A stretch of 64,000 nucleotides of DNA from Aromatoleum buckelii. GTDB lineage: Bacteria; Pseudomonadota; Gammaproteobacteria; Burkholderiales; Rhodocyclaceae. Shown here in pieces: positions 7,751 through 19,348 of this stretch (the first letter of the stretch is position 1; the number at the start of each line of letters is the position of its first letter). The notes under the pieces were generated by a model. That model was not told the DNA's origin and made no database searches. It worked only from the letters and a program-made list of their open reading frames with translations. Made by a program: the position numbers and the translations under genes. Where the stretch lies: contig NZ_WTVH02000010.1 in NCBI RefSeq assembly GCF_012910785.2, forward strand, positions 1,178,001-1,242,000, written 5' to 3'.

Positions 7751-8276
7751 GCGGCTCGATCGACTGCTGGCGCTGGACTGCGCCTGCGTGGTCGCCCTCA
7801 ATCGCGTGCTGGCGCGCGAACGCTGCACGCAGTGCGCGCGGTGGATCAGCCGGCTCGGCGACGGCGAGTCGTGGGTCGTGCTGGTTGTCGCGCTGGCGGT
7901 GCTGCAGGGGCCCCTCGGCGCGCGCTGCGCATTGCACTTGATCGCGGTAGGTGCCGCGGGACTGACGCTGTACCTGCTGATCAAGCGCCGCGCGTGCCGC
8001 CCGCGGCCCTACGTCCGGCTGCAGGGGCTGCGCCTGTGCGCGCCGCCGCTCGACGAATTCAGCTTCCCGTCCGGCCACACGCTCCATGCCGTCGCGTTCG
8101 CGATCGTCGTGTCGGCCTACTTTCCTGCGCTGGGTCTGGTGCTGGTGCTCTTTGCGGTGCTGACCGGGGTTGTGCGCGTCGTGCTCGGCCTGCATTACCC
8201 GAGCGACGTGCTTGCCGGCGTCGCCGTCGGAGGCGCTGTCGCGGCGCTGTCGCTGGCGTTCATGCCGCCGCTGTGA
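7716..8276 (+). CDS. PAP2 family membrane phosphatase
   Basis: 186 residues with about four to five membrane segments. The three acid phosphatase motifs are visible: KRRACRPRP near residue 89, SFPSGH near 115 and RVVLGLHYPSDVLAG near 155 (the catalytic His of motif 3 in GLHYPSD). Likely substrates are phosphatidic acid or undecaprenyl pyrophosphate at the periplasmic face of the inner membrane. The ATG at 7716 lies inside the upstream glycosyltransferase gene, so the two are probably translated as a pair. The 3' end overlaps the convergent DUF2334 gene by 17 bases. Confidence 0.85.
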   Translation: MFPPATSQRWPERLDRLLALDCACVVALNRVLARERCTQCARWISRLGDGESWVVLVVALAVLQGPLGARCALHLIAVGAAGLTLYLLIKRRACRPRPYVRLQGLRLCAPPLDEFSFPSGHTLHAVAFAIVVSAYFPALGLVLVLFAVLTGVVRVVLGLHYPSDVLAGVAVGGAVAALSLAFMPPL

Positions 8277-9075
8277 AAGGCGCCGATGCCAGCGCGGTCC
8301 GGAGCGCGAACGCGAACCCGATTTTCGTCATCGCGACGCGTTCCTGCAGCAGCTTTTCGAGGAGCCGCTGCGCCTGATGCACGACGGTCGGATGGAGCGC
8401 GTCGTCCGGGTGCAGCGCGAGGCGCACGAGCGGGGCCTCGCGGTGCGTCAGGCACGCGTTCCGCGCCAGCGACAGCCCTAGGCGCCAGCGGCTGCGCGTG
8501 CTGTAGACGATGCACGGTGCGGGCACTGCGCGCCACGGGTGCAACAGGTGGAAGTGTCCGTGCGTCGTCGTGTAGGTGAAGGCCGATTGGTCGAGCGCCT
8601 GCCAGGCGTCGGGGCCGAGCAGCCATGCCGGCGCGATGAAGCCGTACAGCGGCCAGCCGGCATCGCGGAACCAGGCCTCGCCAACGCGCAGCCGAGCAGC
8701 TGCCTCCTCGTGGGCCAGGGCGGCGAATTCCCCTTCCCCGCAGGTCAGGACGCGCCGGTGCAGCCAGTCGCGCAGCGAGGTCGGCGCGGGCGCGTCGTCG
8801 AGATGGAAAAGACCGTGCAGTGTCAGTTCGTCGCCGGCTTCGAGCTGCGCGGCGAGAGCGGCGCGATACCACGGCGCCAACCCGTCGCCGCGCCGATGGT
8901 AGTCCGGCACGACCAGCAGGGTACGCGGCACCGGGGCGACTTTCGCGAGCGCCGCGAGCAGTGTCTCGCAGCGGCTCCAAGTCGCCGGCGCGACGTCGTG
9001 GAGCGAAACGCAGACGGCCGGGCGGACAGGCGCGAAGTCGCTCAACACGCCAGCGCCCGCGTCGCTCCGCCGCAC
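8260..9075 (-). CDS. DUF2334 / polysaccharide deacetylase-like protein
   Basis: 271 residues. VCVSLHDVAPATWSRCETLL near residue 21 corresponds to the SxHDV(A/S)P metal motif of the carbohydrate esterase 4-like DUF2334 family. ELTLHGLFH near 83 supplies the second His-x-x-x-His-like metal pair, and YGFIAPAWLL near 147 the conserved loop before the catalytic region. Members deacetylate sugars in envelope polysaccharides, but activity is unproven for most. It overlaps the glycosyltransferase upstream by 34 bases and is the last gene of the rpoN operon. Confidence 0.8.
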   Translation of the reverse strand: MRRSDAGAGVLSDFAPVRPAVCVSLHDVAPATWSRCETLLAALAKVAPVPRTLLVVPDYHRRGDGLAPWYRAALAAQLEAGDELTLHGLFHLDDAPAPTSLRDWLHRRVLTCGEGEFAALAHEEAAARLRVGEAWFRDAGWPLYGFIAPAWLLGPDAWQALDQSAFTYTTTHGHFHLLHPWRAVPAPCIVYSTRSRWRLGLSLARNACLTHREAPLVRLALHPDDALHPTVVHQAQRLLEKLLQERVAMTKIGFAFALRTALASAPFTAAA

Positions 9076-10163
9076 AGCGCCGCGTAGCGTGCGACGATTT
9101 CAGGCATCACGCGCTGCCAGTCGTGGTGCCGTGCGCGGCGGCGCGCGGCGAGGTGCAGCGGAGCGGGGTCGCGCGCGAGAACGGCGCTAATCGCGTCGGC
9201 GATCGCGACGCCGCGCGGCGTATGGGGCAGCGTGTGGGGCGGCACGGTTGCGCCGACCTCGTCATCGACGAGTTCCGCCAGCGCAGCGGCGCGCACGGCC
9301 ACCACCGGGACGCCGCACGCCATCGCTTCGAGTGCGGCGAGGCCGAACGTTTCCTGGTCGCCGGCGTGGACGAACACGTCGCAGGTTGCGATCAGGCTGG
9401 CGAGCCGCAGCGCGTCGCCGATGAACGGCACGACGCGCACGTCGGACCGCGCAGCCGCCGGCCCGCTGCCGACGAGCACCAGCACGTGCCCCGGTCCGAG
9501 CCGGTCGAGGGCGGCATACAGGTCGGGCAGGTTCTTTTCGGGGGCGAATCGGCCGACGAAAACCATCACCCTGTCGCCGGGTTGCACTCCAAGGCACGTG
9601 CGCCACGCTTCGTCGCGGCGCTCGGGGCGGAAGACCGCGGTGTCGACGCCGAGCGGCTGCTGATGGACGCGTCCGATGCCGAGCGCCCGCAGCCTCTCGA
9701 CCATGCACGCGCTCGGCGCGAGAACTGCGTCGAACTGCGAGTACAGTCGGCGCACATACCTTTCCGCGAGCCGCTCGGCGGGGGCGCCGCCGAGCTTGCG
9801 CGCGAGGCGCGGCAGGTCCGAATGATAGAAGCCTGTAACCGGCACCCCGAGCGCCTGGCCTGCGTCGAGCGCCGCCCATGCGAGATGGTAGGGATCGCCG
9901 GCCTCGATGACGTCCGGGCGCAGCGCGACCAGCGCGCGCACTGCAGGTTGCGTGGCGATCGGCAGGCGATAGCCGTGCGAGAACGGCAGCGGCACGCTCG
10001 GGACTTCCGTGACGGACGCGTCGCCCGCTGCGGCTCCGCTCGGCAGCACCAGCGAATGGCGGTAAGGCGGGCGGGCCTGCAACCAGCGTCGTTTTTCCTG
10101 CAGGTAGCGGCGGATGCCGCCGCTTTGCGGGGCATAAAACATCGTCACGTCGCAAACGTGCAT
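9042..10163 (-). CDS. Glycosyltransferase family 4
   Basis: 373 residues; the ATG at 10163 is preceded by GGAG about 9 bases away. The opening HVCDVTMFYAPQSGGIRRYL matches family 4 glycosyltransferases. GFYHSDLPRLA near residue 110 is the acceptor-side motif. VGRFAPEKNLPDLYAALDRL near 208 and AGDQETFGLAALEAMACG near 280 are the donor-binding and EX7E elements. The enzyme is probably cytoplasmic or membrane-peripheral and adds a hexose to an envelope lipid or polysaccharide. It sits between the glycine-zipper protein gene and the deacetylase-like gene. The acceptor is unknown. Confidence 0.88.
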   Translation of the reverse strand: MHVCDVTMFYAPQSGGIRRYLQEKRRWLQARPPYRHSLVLPSGAAAGDASVTEVPSVPLPFSHGYRLPIATQPAVRALVALRPDVIEAGDPYHLAWAALDAGQALGVPVTGFYHSDLPRLARKLGGAPAERLAERYVRRLYSQFDAVLAPSACMVERLRALGIGRVHQQPLGVDTAVFRPERRDEAWRTCLGVQPGDRVMVFVGRFAPEKNLPDLYAALDRLGPGHVLVLVGSGPAAARSDVRVVPFIGDALRLASLIATCDVFVHAGDQETFGLAALEAMACGVPVVAVRAAALAELVDDEVGATVPPHTLPHTPRGVAIADAISAVLARDPAPLHLAARRRARHHDWQRVMPEIVARYAALCGGATRALAC

Positions 10164-10218
10164 CGCCGTGCTCCGGGTTCGGCGGGCCGGCGGAAATCGA
10201 AATCGCCGCCGCTGTCGC

Positions 10219-10794
10219 TCACGCTCCGGTTGGCGCGCCCGACGGCGTCGCACGATACAGGATTTCGACCGGGTGGCGCGGATCGTAGTCCTGCCAGTCG
10301 CCTTCCGCCCATGTCCCGGTCGCGCGTTCGATCTGCCGCGCGCCGCAGTCGGTGAGAACCGACACCGCGACGGCTTCGCTGCCGGGGCGGTCGACGCGCA
10401 CGCACAGCACCGGTCCGGCCGGCGGCTCGGCCGGGTGCTCGACGCTGGCCTGTTCGGGATGCGCAGAGTGGGTGCGGCCCAGTGCACCCGCCAGCGAACC
10501 GACGTAGGCGCCGACGCCGGCACCCGCGAGCGCGCCGATCGGTCCGCCGATGCTGCCGAGGGCCAGCCCCGCAGCGCCGCCGATCAGTGCGGTGGTCGCT
10601 GCGCCTTTGCCGGCCTCGCTCGCGCCCTCGTCGCTGGCGGAGTCCCCGCCGAAGCGTCGCAGGCCGTGCTGGCCCGGCGGATTCAGGTAGTACGAGGAAT
10701 ATTCGTCGGCGGCGAAGTCCCGCGCGGCGATCGCTGCGCGGGCGTGTTCGAGCTGTTCGGCCTGCTCAAAGTGACCAACGATGATCGACGACAT
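10219..10794 (-). CDS. Glycine-zipper stress-type protein
   Basis: 191 residues from an ATG with GGAG at about -10. The N-terminal 45 residues (IIVGHFEQAEQLEHARAAIA) fit the YflT/general stress family, followed by a linker. A glycine-zipper hydrophobic region (ALIGGAAGLALGSIGGPIGA, then VGAYVGSLAGAL) spans about residues 68-105. The C-terminal soluble part ends with VEILYRATPSG. Proteins of this kind are small, membrane-associated and induced by stress or stationary phase; no activity is known. It begins 14 bases after the stop of rpoN, so the two are very likely co-transcribed. Confidence 0.75.
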   Translation of the reverse strand: MSSIIVGHFEQAEQLEHARAAIAARDFAADEYSSYYLNPPGQHGLRRFGGDSASDEGASEAGKGAATTALIGGAAGLALGSIGGPIGALAGAGVGAYVGSLAGALGRTHSAHPEQASVEHPAEPPAGPVLCVRVDRPGSEAVAVSVLTDCGARQIERATGTWAEGDWQDYDPRHPVEILYRATPSGAPTGA

Positions 10795-10808
10795 CGACGT
10801 TCTCCGTT

Positions 10809-12251
10809 TCAGGCATTGCCAAGCACACCGACCGGCATCACCGGCCGCTGCGCGACGCGCCGCAATTCGACGCTCGGCACGCGCATCAGCGTGCGGTACT
10901 TCGTCACCGTGCGCCGCGCGAGTCGCAGCCCCTGCTCGGCCAGAAGCCGCGCGAGCTGGGCGTCCGACAGCGGGTGCAGGGGATCTTCGGCGGCGATCAG
11001 CTCCTTGAGCAGCGCGCGGATCGCCATCGCCGAGCACGTGCCGCCATCGTCCGTGGCGAGCTGACGCGAAAAGAAATACTTGAACTCGAACAGACCGCGC
11101 GGCGTAGCCATGTACTTGCCGTTGGTCACGCGGCAGACCGTCGATTCGTGCAGCTTCAGCTCGCTTGCGATGTCCTTCAGCGCGAGCGGCTTCATCGCGA
11201 CTTCACCGTAGCTGAAGAACACGCGCTGGTGCGCGACGATCGCGTTCGCGACGCGCTGGATCGTGCTGAAACGCTGCTCGACGTTGCGCAACAGCCAGCG
11301 CGCCTCTTGCAGCAAGCGGTGGAACGACGCATCGCCCGAACTGCGGCCGGCCGCGATCTCGGCATACGCACGATTCAGCCGCACGTTCGGCTGAACCGCC
11401 GGGTTGAGCGTCGCGACCCAACGCCCGCGAACCTGCCTGACGATGATGTCGGGCACGACGTAGCGCGTGTTGTCGGGCGCGAACGTGCGCCCCGGGCGCG
11501 GATCGAGGGTGCGGATCAGGGCGCGCGCGGTATGCAGCGCGGTCTCGTTACAGCCGAGGAGCTGCTGCAGGCGGGGAAATTCCCGGTGCGCGAGCAGCTC
11601 GAGGTGGTCGGTGACGATCGCCAGCGCGAGGTCGCGTCCGACCGTTTCCGGGTCGAGCGCCTGCAGTTGCAGCAGCAGGCACTCCTGCAGCGATCGTGCG
11701 CCGATGCCGGCCGGTTCCAGCTGCTGCACGTAGCGCAGTGCAGCGCCGAGCTCGCGCACATCGACGTGTTCCTCGGGGAGGATCATCTCCGCAAGCTCTT
11801 CGAGCGGCGTTTCCAGGTAGCCGGCGTCGGTCAGCTCGTCGACGATCATGTGCGCGAGAATGCGATCGCGCTCGCTCATTGGCGACAGGAGCAGCTGGGT
11901 GCGCAGGTTCTCGCGCAGGCTCACCGGCGCTTCGGTCCATTCGGTCCAGTCGTTTTCGTCTCCGTGCGACTGCGTCTGCCGCCGCTCGTCATAGGCCGGC
12001 GCGGGGAGGGGCTCCTCCGGTTCCCGCTCCGCCCCGTCGCCCTCGACCGGCGACGCGGGCGTGGTTTCGCGCGATTCCATCGGCATTGACGGAGCTTCGT
12101 TTTCGTCCTCGAGGAAGGGATTCGTCGAAACGGCCTGCTCGACCTCCTGGGCGAATTCCAGTGACGAGAGCTGAAGAAGACGAAGCGCCTGCTGGATCTG
12201 GGGCGTTATCGCCAGGTGCTGGCGTAAACGAAGTTCCATTCCGAGACTCAT
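10809..12251 (-). CDS. rpoN: RNA polymerase sigma-54 factor
   Basis: 480 residues, full length for the family. Region I is Gln/Leu-rich (LRQHLAITPQIQQALRLLQL), which is the activator-responsive and core-inhibitory part. Region II is short and acidic. The core-binding domain contains LEPAGIGARSLQECLLLQL. The helix-turn-helix includes ALKDIASELKLHESTVCRVT. The RpoN box reads ARRTVTKYR at residues 445-453, against the usual ARRTVAKYR. An AGGAG precedes the ATG. Rhodocyclales often carry more than one rpoN; the neighbours here (stress protein, glycosyltransferase, deacetylase) differ from the usual rpoN-hpf-ptsN locus, so this may be a secondary copy. A strong sigma-54 promoter lies in front of it. 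Confidence 0.95.
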   Translation of the reverse strand: MSLGMELRLRQHLAITPQIQQALRLLQLSSLEFAQEVEQAVSTNPFLEDENEAPSMPMESRETTPASPVEGDGAEREPEEPLPAPAYDERRQTQSHGDENDWTEWTEAPVSLRENLRTQLLLSPMSERDRILAHMIVDELTDAGYLETPLEELAEMILPEEHVDVRELGAALRYVQQLEPAGIGARSLQECLLLQLQALDPETVGRDLALAIVTDHLELLAHREFPRLQQLLGCNETALHTARALIRTLDPRPGRTFAPDNTRYVVPDIIVRQVRGRWVATLNPAVQPNVRLNRAYAEIAAGRSSGDASFHRLLQEARWLLRNVEQRFSTIQRVANAIVAHQRVFFSYGEVAMKPLALKDIASELKLHESTVCRVTNGKYMATPRGLFEFKYFFSRQLATDDGGTCSAMAIRALLKELIAAEDPLHPLSDAQLARLLAEQGLRLARRTVTKYRTLMRVPSVELRRVAQRPVMPVGVLGNA

Positions 12252-12316
12252 GGCATCTCCTGCTGGCTGGGGAAAAATTGCACCTCCCTTTTACGTCGGG
12301 CGCTCGTCGTCTCGCC

Positions 12317-12331
12317 GCAAAAGCCGTGCCA
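12317..12331 (-). promoter_or_regulatory. Sigma-54 promoter in front of rpoN
   Basis: On the minus strand the site reads TGGCACGGCTTTTGC, the full TGGCACG-N4-TTGC consensus with exact GG-N10-GC spacing. The predicted start is near 12305, about 55 bases before the rpoN ATG. This is the best match in the window and implies autoregulation. Confidence 0.75.
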
Positions 12332-12473
12332 GACAACGGAGGTTCCGTGATGCCTCGCTCTGGGGCGTCTGTCGCTCCCGGCAATGCCCTTTCACGCACG
12401 CACGTTTTACATCTCGGGAGTAAGAATTGCCCCGGCCCGGCGCGCTCCGTCAACCCACTGGCGGGGTTGCTTT

Positions 12474-12493
12474 CGCGGTGCTGCAACACCGCG
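12474..12493. promoter_or_regulatory. Inverted repeat between two divergent sigma-54-type promoters
   Basis: CGCGGTG and CACCGCG flank CTGCAA. It lies about 145 bases upstream of the rpoN promoter and 60 bases upstream of the candidate promoter of the lipoprotein gene, a plausible place for an enhancer-binding protein site. The sequence alone cannot show binding. Confidence 0.35.
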
Positions 12494-12551
12494 CCGCGCA
12501 ATGCGAAAACCCCCCGAAATGGGTCGCGCTTTCCGTGCCTCCTTAAAAGCG

Positions 12552-12566
12552 GGCACGCGAAATGCA
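12552..12566 (+). promoter_or_regulatory. Candidate sigma-54 promoter for the DUF4142 lipoprotein
   Basis: GGCACGCGAAATGCA: perfect GGCACG, exact N10 spacing, ATGC in place of TTGC. The ATG at 12678 lies about 110 bases downstream. The rest of 12252-12677 holds no recognisable gene. Confidence 0.5.
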
Positions 12567-12677
12567 TCATTGCTCACTGCTCGAGCAGGGGGAGCGCCCC
12601 GTGCAGGAGCTTTCACGGCCTCATGGCCGCGCACGGAACCCGCGACGGGTGGATCCGGAATAACGACAGGAGGTCCC

Positions 12678-13376
12678 ATGGCAAAAAGTCGAATTCAAGC
12701 CCGAGCGAAGATTCTTGCGCTCGCCGCCGGCCTGATAGTGGGCGTGGCCGCCTGTGAGCGGGCGGAGGAAGTTCCACCGCCGAATCCGACCGACACTCCG
12801 AACGTTCCGGAGCCCGTGAACCCTGCAACCGTGCCGAGCCCGCCGCCGACGCCGACGCCTCCGCCGGATGGAACAGCCGGCAGCGCGGCAGGAACCGCAG
12901 CGGCGCCGGGCGCGCCGACCGCCGGACCGATCGCCGGCGCCGACCGTTCGTTCATTTCCGAAGCGATGTCGCGCGGACTCGCCGAAGTCGAGGCCAGCCG
13001 GCTCGCGGCGACGAAAGGGGCCGATCCGAAAGTGAAGGCCTTCGCCGAGAAGCTGCAGAAGGACCATACGGACGCCAACCAGAAGCTGCAGAGCCTTGCC
13101 ACTAGCAAAGGCATGACGGTGAGCACGACGATCGATCCTGCGGTTCAGGGCAAGCTCGACCAGCTCGAGAAGCTGTCGGGAGCGGAGCTCGACCGCGCGT
13201 ACCTCGAAAACTTCGGCGCGAGCGCACACAAGGAGACGATCACGCTGTTCGAGCGCCAGGCGCAAGACGCGCAGGACCCGGACCTGAAAGCGTTCGCCGA
13301 AGAGACGCTGGGCGTGCTGCGCAGCCATCTCGAACTGGCGCAGCAACTGCAGCCGGCCGGCGCGGCGGCGCAGTGA
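12678..13376 (+). CDS. DUF4142 family lipoprotein
   Basis: 232 residues; the ATG is preceded by AGGAGG. A lipoprotein signal peptide ends in VGVAAC, giving a lipidated Cys near residue 26. A Pro/Thr-rich spacer of about 60 residues follows. Residues about 90-225 form the DUF4142 helical bundle: FISEAMSRGLAEVEASRLAA, VKAFAEKLQKDHTDANQKL and a second ferritin-like helical pair with YLENFGASAHKETI. Known members are periplasmic or outer-membrane stress-related proteins of unknown activity. An MscS gene follows 135 bases later. Confidence 0.88.
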   Translation: MAKSRIQARAKILALAAGLIVGVAACERAEEVPPPNPTDTPNVPEPVNPATVPSPPPTPTPPPDGTAGSAAGTAAAPGAPTAGPIAGADRSFISEAMSRGLAEVEASRLAATKGADPKVKAFAEKLQKDHTDANQKLQSLATSKGMTVSTTIDPAVQGKLDQLEKLSGAELDRAYLENFGASAHKETITLFERQAQDAQDPDLKAFAEETLGVLRSHLELAQQLQPAGAAAQ

Positions 13377-13511
13377 GAGCGGGGAGCACGTCCCTGTCGG
13401 CCTCCGTTCCGACGGGCCGATGAGCTGCACGTGGATCATTGAAGCGCATGGTGGCGGCCGGACGACGCAAAGCAGCCCGATCGCCATGCCAGTCGCTCGG
13501 GGGAGGCGGCG

Positions 13512-14633
13512 ATGAGAGACGTCCTGGCGAGCCATCCATGGATCGCCGTGACTTTGCAGATCGTCGGCGCAGCGCTGGCCGGCCTGGCGCTGCACTTCGT
13601 GCTGCACTTGGTGGCGCGTCGTGCGGCAGCGCGGTTCGTTCTTGCCGAGCGGATCGTCGCGTATACGCGACGCACGTCGCAGTTCCTGATTCCGTTGTTG
13701 CTGATTCATCTTTCGCTCGCCGACGCGCCGCTGCCGGCGGGTTTCCTCATCGGCCTGCGTCAGGCGCTGTCGATCGCGATCATCCTGCTGGTGACGGTGT
13801 TCGTCGTGCGGCTCATCGCGGCCGCGGCCGATGTCGTCGCCCTGCGTCACCCGACCACTGTCGCGGACAACCTGCGCGCGCGCAGCGTGCAGACGCAGGT
13901 CCGGGTGCTCGCGCGCATCGCGATGTTCATCGTCGGCGTCCTTGGCGTGGGTTCGGTGCTGATGACGTTTCCGAACGTGCGCCAGCTCGGCGCGAGCCTG
14001 CTCGCATCGGCAGGCCTCGCCGGCATCGTCGCCGGCTTTGCCGCGCGCCCGGTGCTCGGCAACCTGATCGCAGGCCTGCAGATCGCGCTGACCCAGCCGA
14101 TCCGCATCGACGACGTGCTGATTGTCGAGAACGAATGGGGGCGCGTCGAGGAAATCACCGAGACGTACGTCGTCGTGCGGATCTGGGACGACCGGCGGCT
14201 GATCGTGCCGCTCGAGTATTTCATCCAGCATCCGTTCCAGAACTGGACGCGCCAGACGTCGGATCTCATCGGTTCCGTGTTCCTGTGGGTGGATTTCCGC
14301 ATGCCGATGCCGCCGCTGCGCGAGGAGCTCCAGCGCATCGTCGAGGCCGCTCCCGAATGGGATCAGCGCGTGTGCGTGCTGCAAGTCACCGATGTGTCAG
14401 ACCGGGCGATGCAGCTGCGCGTGCTCGTCAGCACCGCCGATGCGGGAAACGGCTGGGAGCTGCGTTGCAAGGTCCGCGAGCAGCTGATCGCATACATGCA
14501 GCAGGACTATCCGCAGTACCTGCCCCAGCTGCGCACGGCGCTGCTGCGCGACGCGGAGGCGAGCGAGCCTGCGGCGGCGCGCGTCGGCATGCCGGAAGGC
14601 CCCGCAGTGCGCGAGGAGCCGATCACGCCATGA
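13512..14633 (+). CDS. MscS family mechanosensitive ion channel
   Basis: 373 residues with a GGGGGAGG ribosome binding site. Four membrane helices occupy the first 200 residues. The pore-lining TM3 with its Ala/Gly pattern is visible (GASLLASAGLAGIVAGFAAR, about residues 158-177), followed by PVLGNLIAGLQIALTQPIRI and the conserved beta-domain (VENEWGRVEEITETYVVVRI). A C-terminal alpha/beta domain completes the fold. The channel releases solutes during hypo-osmotic shock. That fits its place directly before glycogen and trehalose genes, since trehalose is a compatible solute. The stop overlaps a downstream micro-ORF as ATGA. Confidence 0.92.
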   Translation: MRDVLASHPWIAVTLQIVGAALAGLALHFVLHLVARRAAARFVLAERIVAYTRRTSQFLIPLLLIHLSLADAPLPAGFLIGLRQALSIAIILLVTVFVVRLIAAAADVVALRHPTTVADNLRARSVQTQVRVLARIAMFIVGVLGVGSVLMTFPNVRQLGASLLASAGLAGIVAGFAARPVLGNLIAGLQIALTQPIRIDDVLIVENEWGRVEEITETYVVVRIWDDRRLIVPLEYFIQHPFQNWTRQTSDLIGSVFLWVDFRMPMPPLREELQRIVEAAPEWDQRVCVLQVTDVSDRAMQLRVLVSTADAGNGWELRCKVREQLIAYMQQDYPQYLPQLRTALLRDAEASEPAAARVGMPEGPAVREEPITP

Positions 14634-14721
14634 ACCGCAGCCTCCATACGGTGCCGCAACACCGACCCGCCCCCCAGTCATCCCAACCGGCAACATCGAC
14701 CGCGAACAGCGAGGTGGCGCG

Positions 14722-14725
<4 letters not shown>
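14630..14725 (+). CDS. Possible 31-residue coupling micro-ORF between mscS and glgX
   Basis: An ORF starts at an ATG overlapping the MscS stop (ATGA, 14630-14633) and ends at a TGA overlapping the glgX ATG (ATGA, 14722-14725). The peptide begins MNRSLHTVPQ and is Ser/Thr/Pro/Gln-rich with no known motif. The double ATGA arrangement suggests translational coupling from mscS to glgX, though it could be chance. No separate ribosome binding site is apparent. Confidence 0.3.
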
Positions 14726-16984
<2,259 letters not shown>

Positions 16985-17001
<17 letters not shown>

Positions 17002-18130
17002 AGTGCTCCAGGCGAGCTATCTGCGCCGCATTCCGCTCGATGAAGGCGGGTTCCGTTACGTGTGGCCGGACGGCACGGCATATCGCGACGCCGAAGGGCT
17101 CGCGCGCATCGCATCGCTCGCGGTGCCGCCGGCCTACACCGATGTGTTCGTCAGCCCCGACGCGGACGACGAACTGCAGGCGTTCGGACGCGACGCGCGC
17201 GGCCGCCTGCAGTACCGCTATCACTCCGGCTTCGTGCAGAACAACGCGATGCGCAAGTGGCGCCGGCTGGCGCGTTTCGCCGCGGCGCTGCCGAGGCTGC
17301 GTGAAATCACGACTGCCGATTTGCGCCTGTCGGGGATGCCGCGCCGCAAAGTTCTCGCGTTGCTGACGCGGCTGCTGGATCGCGTGTATTTCCGCGTCGG
17401 CAGCGAGAGCTACCTACGCCAGTACCGCAGCTACGGGCTGACGACGCTGCGCAAGCGGCACGTGCGCCTCGAAGGCCAGCGCGTCGTTTTCTCGTATCGG
17501 GGCAAGCACGGCGTGCACCAGTACCGGGAGCTGCGCGACCGCAGCCTCGCCGCCAACATCGCACGCCTGCTCGCGCTGCCCGGCAGCGCGCTGTTCCAGT
17601 ACGAGGATGAGCACGGCACGCGGCGCGCGGTGCAGGCGACCGATCTCAACGCGTATCTGCGCGAGGCCATCGGTCCTTTCACCGCGAAGGATTTCCGTAC
17701 CTGGGGCGGAACGTTGCGGGCAGCGGAATTCCTCGCCGCGGCGGGTCCGGCCGACAGCGACCGCGCGGCGTCGCGCGTGCTCGTCGATTGTGTCAAGGCG
17801 GTGGCCGCGGAACTGGGCAACACCGCGGCGGTGACGCGCTCGAGCTACATCTGTCCGGTGATCTTCGACCGCTATCTTGGCGGCGAGGTGCTCGACGATT
17901 ACGTCCCCGAGGCCGAGGCTGCGGACGACGGCGTATGCGGCCTGTCGCGCAACGAGCTCGCGCTGCGCCGCTTGCTCGAAAGCCGCCTGCGCGCGCCGCG
18001 GCGGGCTGCCCGCGCGAGGCCCGCGCCAGGACCATCCGGCTCGGCAGGCCAAGGCGCCGCGGGGCGCGGCTGCTCTCCCATTTCAGTGTCCGCGGTGCTC
18101 GTGCCGCGGCAGGTGCTTGCGTGGAGGTGA
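16985..18130 (+). CDS. DNA topoisomerase IB (poxvirus-like bacterial type)
   Basis: 381 residues from an ATG behind a purine-rich AAAGGGGGG. RRIPLDEGGFRYVWPDG and a second region with YRYHSGFVQNNAMRKW match the N-terminal DNA-clamping domain of bacterial TopIB. The catalytic domain has KDFRTWGGTLRAAEFL (catalytic Arg region) and the active-site Tyr near residue 288 in TRSSYICPVIFDRYL. The enzyme relaxes supercoils by a 3'-phosphotyrosyl intermediate. The C-terminal 40 residues are Arg/Ala/Pro-rich and unlike the family. It lies inside the glycogen operon, overlapping glgX by 17 bases and ending 3 bases before glgC, an unexpected partner. An upstream ATG at 16928 would add 19 residues. Confidence 0.92.
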
Positions 18131-18133
18131 ATC

Positions 18134-19348
18134 ATGATTGCCGGCAAATCAGTGCTTGCGTTCGTCATGGCGGGGGGGGAAGGTAGCCGTCTGCACCCGC
18201 TGACTGCGGAGCGGTCGAAACCGTCGGTGCCTTTCAACGGACGCCACCGCATCGTCGATTTCGTGCTGTCGAACCTCGTCAATTCGGAGATCTATTCGAT
18301 CTACCTGCTGGTGCAGTACAAGTCCCAATCGCTGATCGAACACATCCGGCGTTCATGGGTCATGAGTCCGCTGATTCCGCACCACTATGTCACGGTCGTG
18401 CCGCCGCAGATGCAGCACGGGCCGGAGTGGTTCCAGGGGACCGCCGATTCGGTGTACCAGAACCTGCACCTCATCGAGCTGGTGAAGCCGGATCTCGTCG
18501 TCGTGTTCGGCGCGGACCACGTCTATCGCATGGATCTGCGCCAGATGATCGAATTCCACGTCGCGACGCAGGCCGACGCGACGGTCGCGGCGCTCCCCGT
18601 GCCGCTCGAACTCACGAGCTCGTTCGGCATCATCCGCACCGACAGTGCCAGTCGCATCCGTGATTTCCGCGAGAAGCCCGAAACCGCCGAGCCGATGCCG
18701 GGACGGCCGGGTCACGCGCTGGCGTCGATGGGCAACTACGTGTTTTCCGCCGATCTCCTCGTCGACGCGCTGATGCGCGCGCATTCGCGCGGCGGCCACG
18801 ATTTCGGCAAGAACCTGTTGCCGGCGATGGCCGAGCGCAACCGCGTGATGGCGTACGACTTCACGACGAACCGCATGCGCGGCATCCGCGACTACGAGGA
18901 GCCGGCGTACTGGCGCGACGTCGGCACGATCGACGCCTATTACGCGGCCAACTTCGACACGCTCGGCGAATTTCCGAAATTCTGCATGTCGAACCCGCAC
19001 TGGCCGATCTACGCGAATCCGGACCAGACCGAAGCCGCTCAGGTCCATGACGGCCACATCCGCACCGCGTCGCTCGGCGCCGGGGTCGTGATCCGCCGCG
19101 CGGTCATCGAGCGCTCGCTGCTGCGGCGCGAAGTCGTCGTCGAGGAAGGGGCCGAGGTCGTCGATTCGATCATCATGGACCGCTCGGTCATCGGCAAGGG
19201 CGCGCGGGTGCGCCGCGCGATCATCGACCAGTACAACTTCGTTCCCCCGGGTATGAAGATCGGCTACGACCTGGAGGCGGATCGCCAGCGTTTCCACATC
19301 AGCGAATCCGGCGTCGTCGTCGTCGGCAAGGGGCAGCTCAAGCCATGA
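18134..19348 (+). CDS. glgC: Glucose-1-phosphate adenylyltransferase
   Basis: 404 residues with GGAGGTG before the ATG. The N-terminal GlgC signature [20 protein letters not shown] includes the nucleotide-binding loop and the catalytic Arg. [12 protein letters not shown] and [11 protein letters not shown] follow, then the glucose-1-phosphate region FREKPE. The C-terminal left-handed beta-helix has the hexapeptide-like repeats [14 protein letters not shown] and [18 protein letters not shown]. It forms ADP-glucose for GlgA, the committed step of glycogen synthesis, and is usually allosterically controlled. The stop overlaps treZ by four bases (ATGA). Confidence 0.97.
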   Translation: MIAGKSVLAFVMAGGEGSRLHPLTAERSKPSVPFNGRHRIVDFVLSNLVNSEIYSIYLLVQYKSQSLIEHIRRSWVMSPLIPHHYVTVVPPQMQHGPEWFQGTADSVYQNLHLIELVKPDLVVVFGADHVYRMDLRQMIEFHVATQADATVAALPVPLELTSSFGIIRTDSASRIRDFREKPETAEPMPGRPGHALASMGNYVFSADLLVDALMRAHSRGGHDFGKNLLPAMAERNRVMAYDFTTNRMRGIRDYEEPAYWRDVGTIDAYYAANFDTLGEFPKFCMSNPHWPIYANPDQTEAAQVHDGHIRTASLGAGVVIRRAVIERSLLRREVVVEEGAEVVDSIIMDRSVIGKGARVRRAIIDQYNFVPPGMKIGYDLEADRQRFHISESGVVVVGKGQLKP

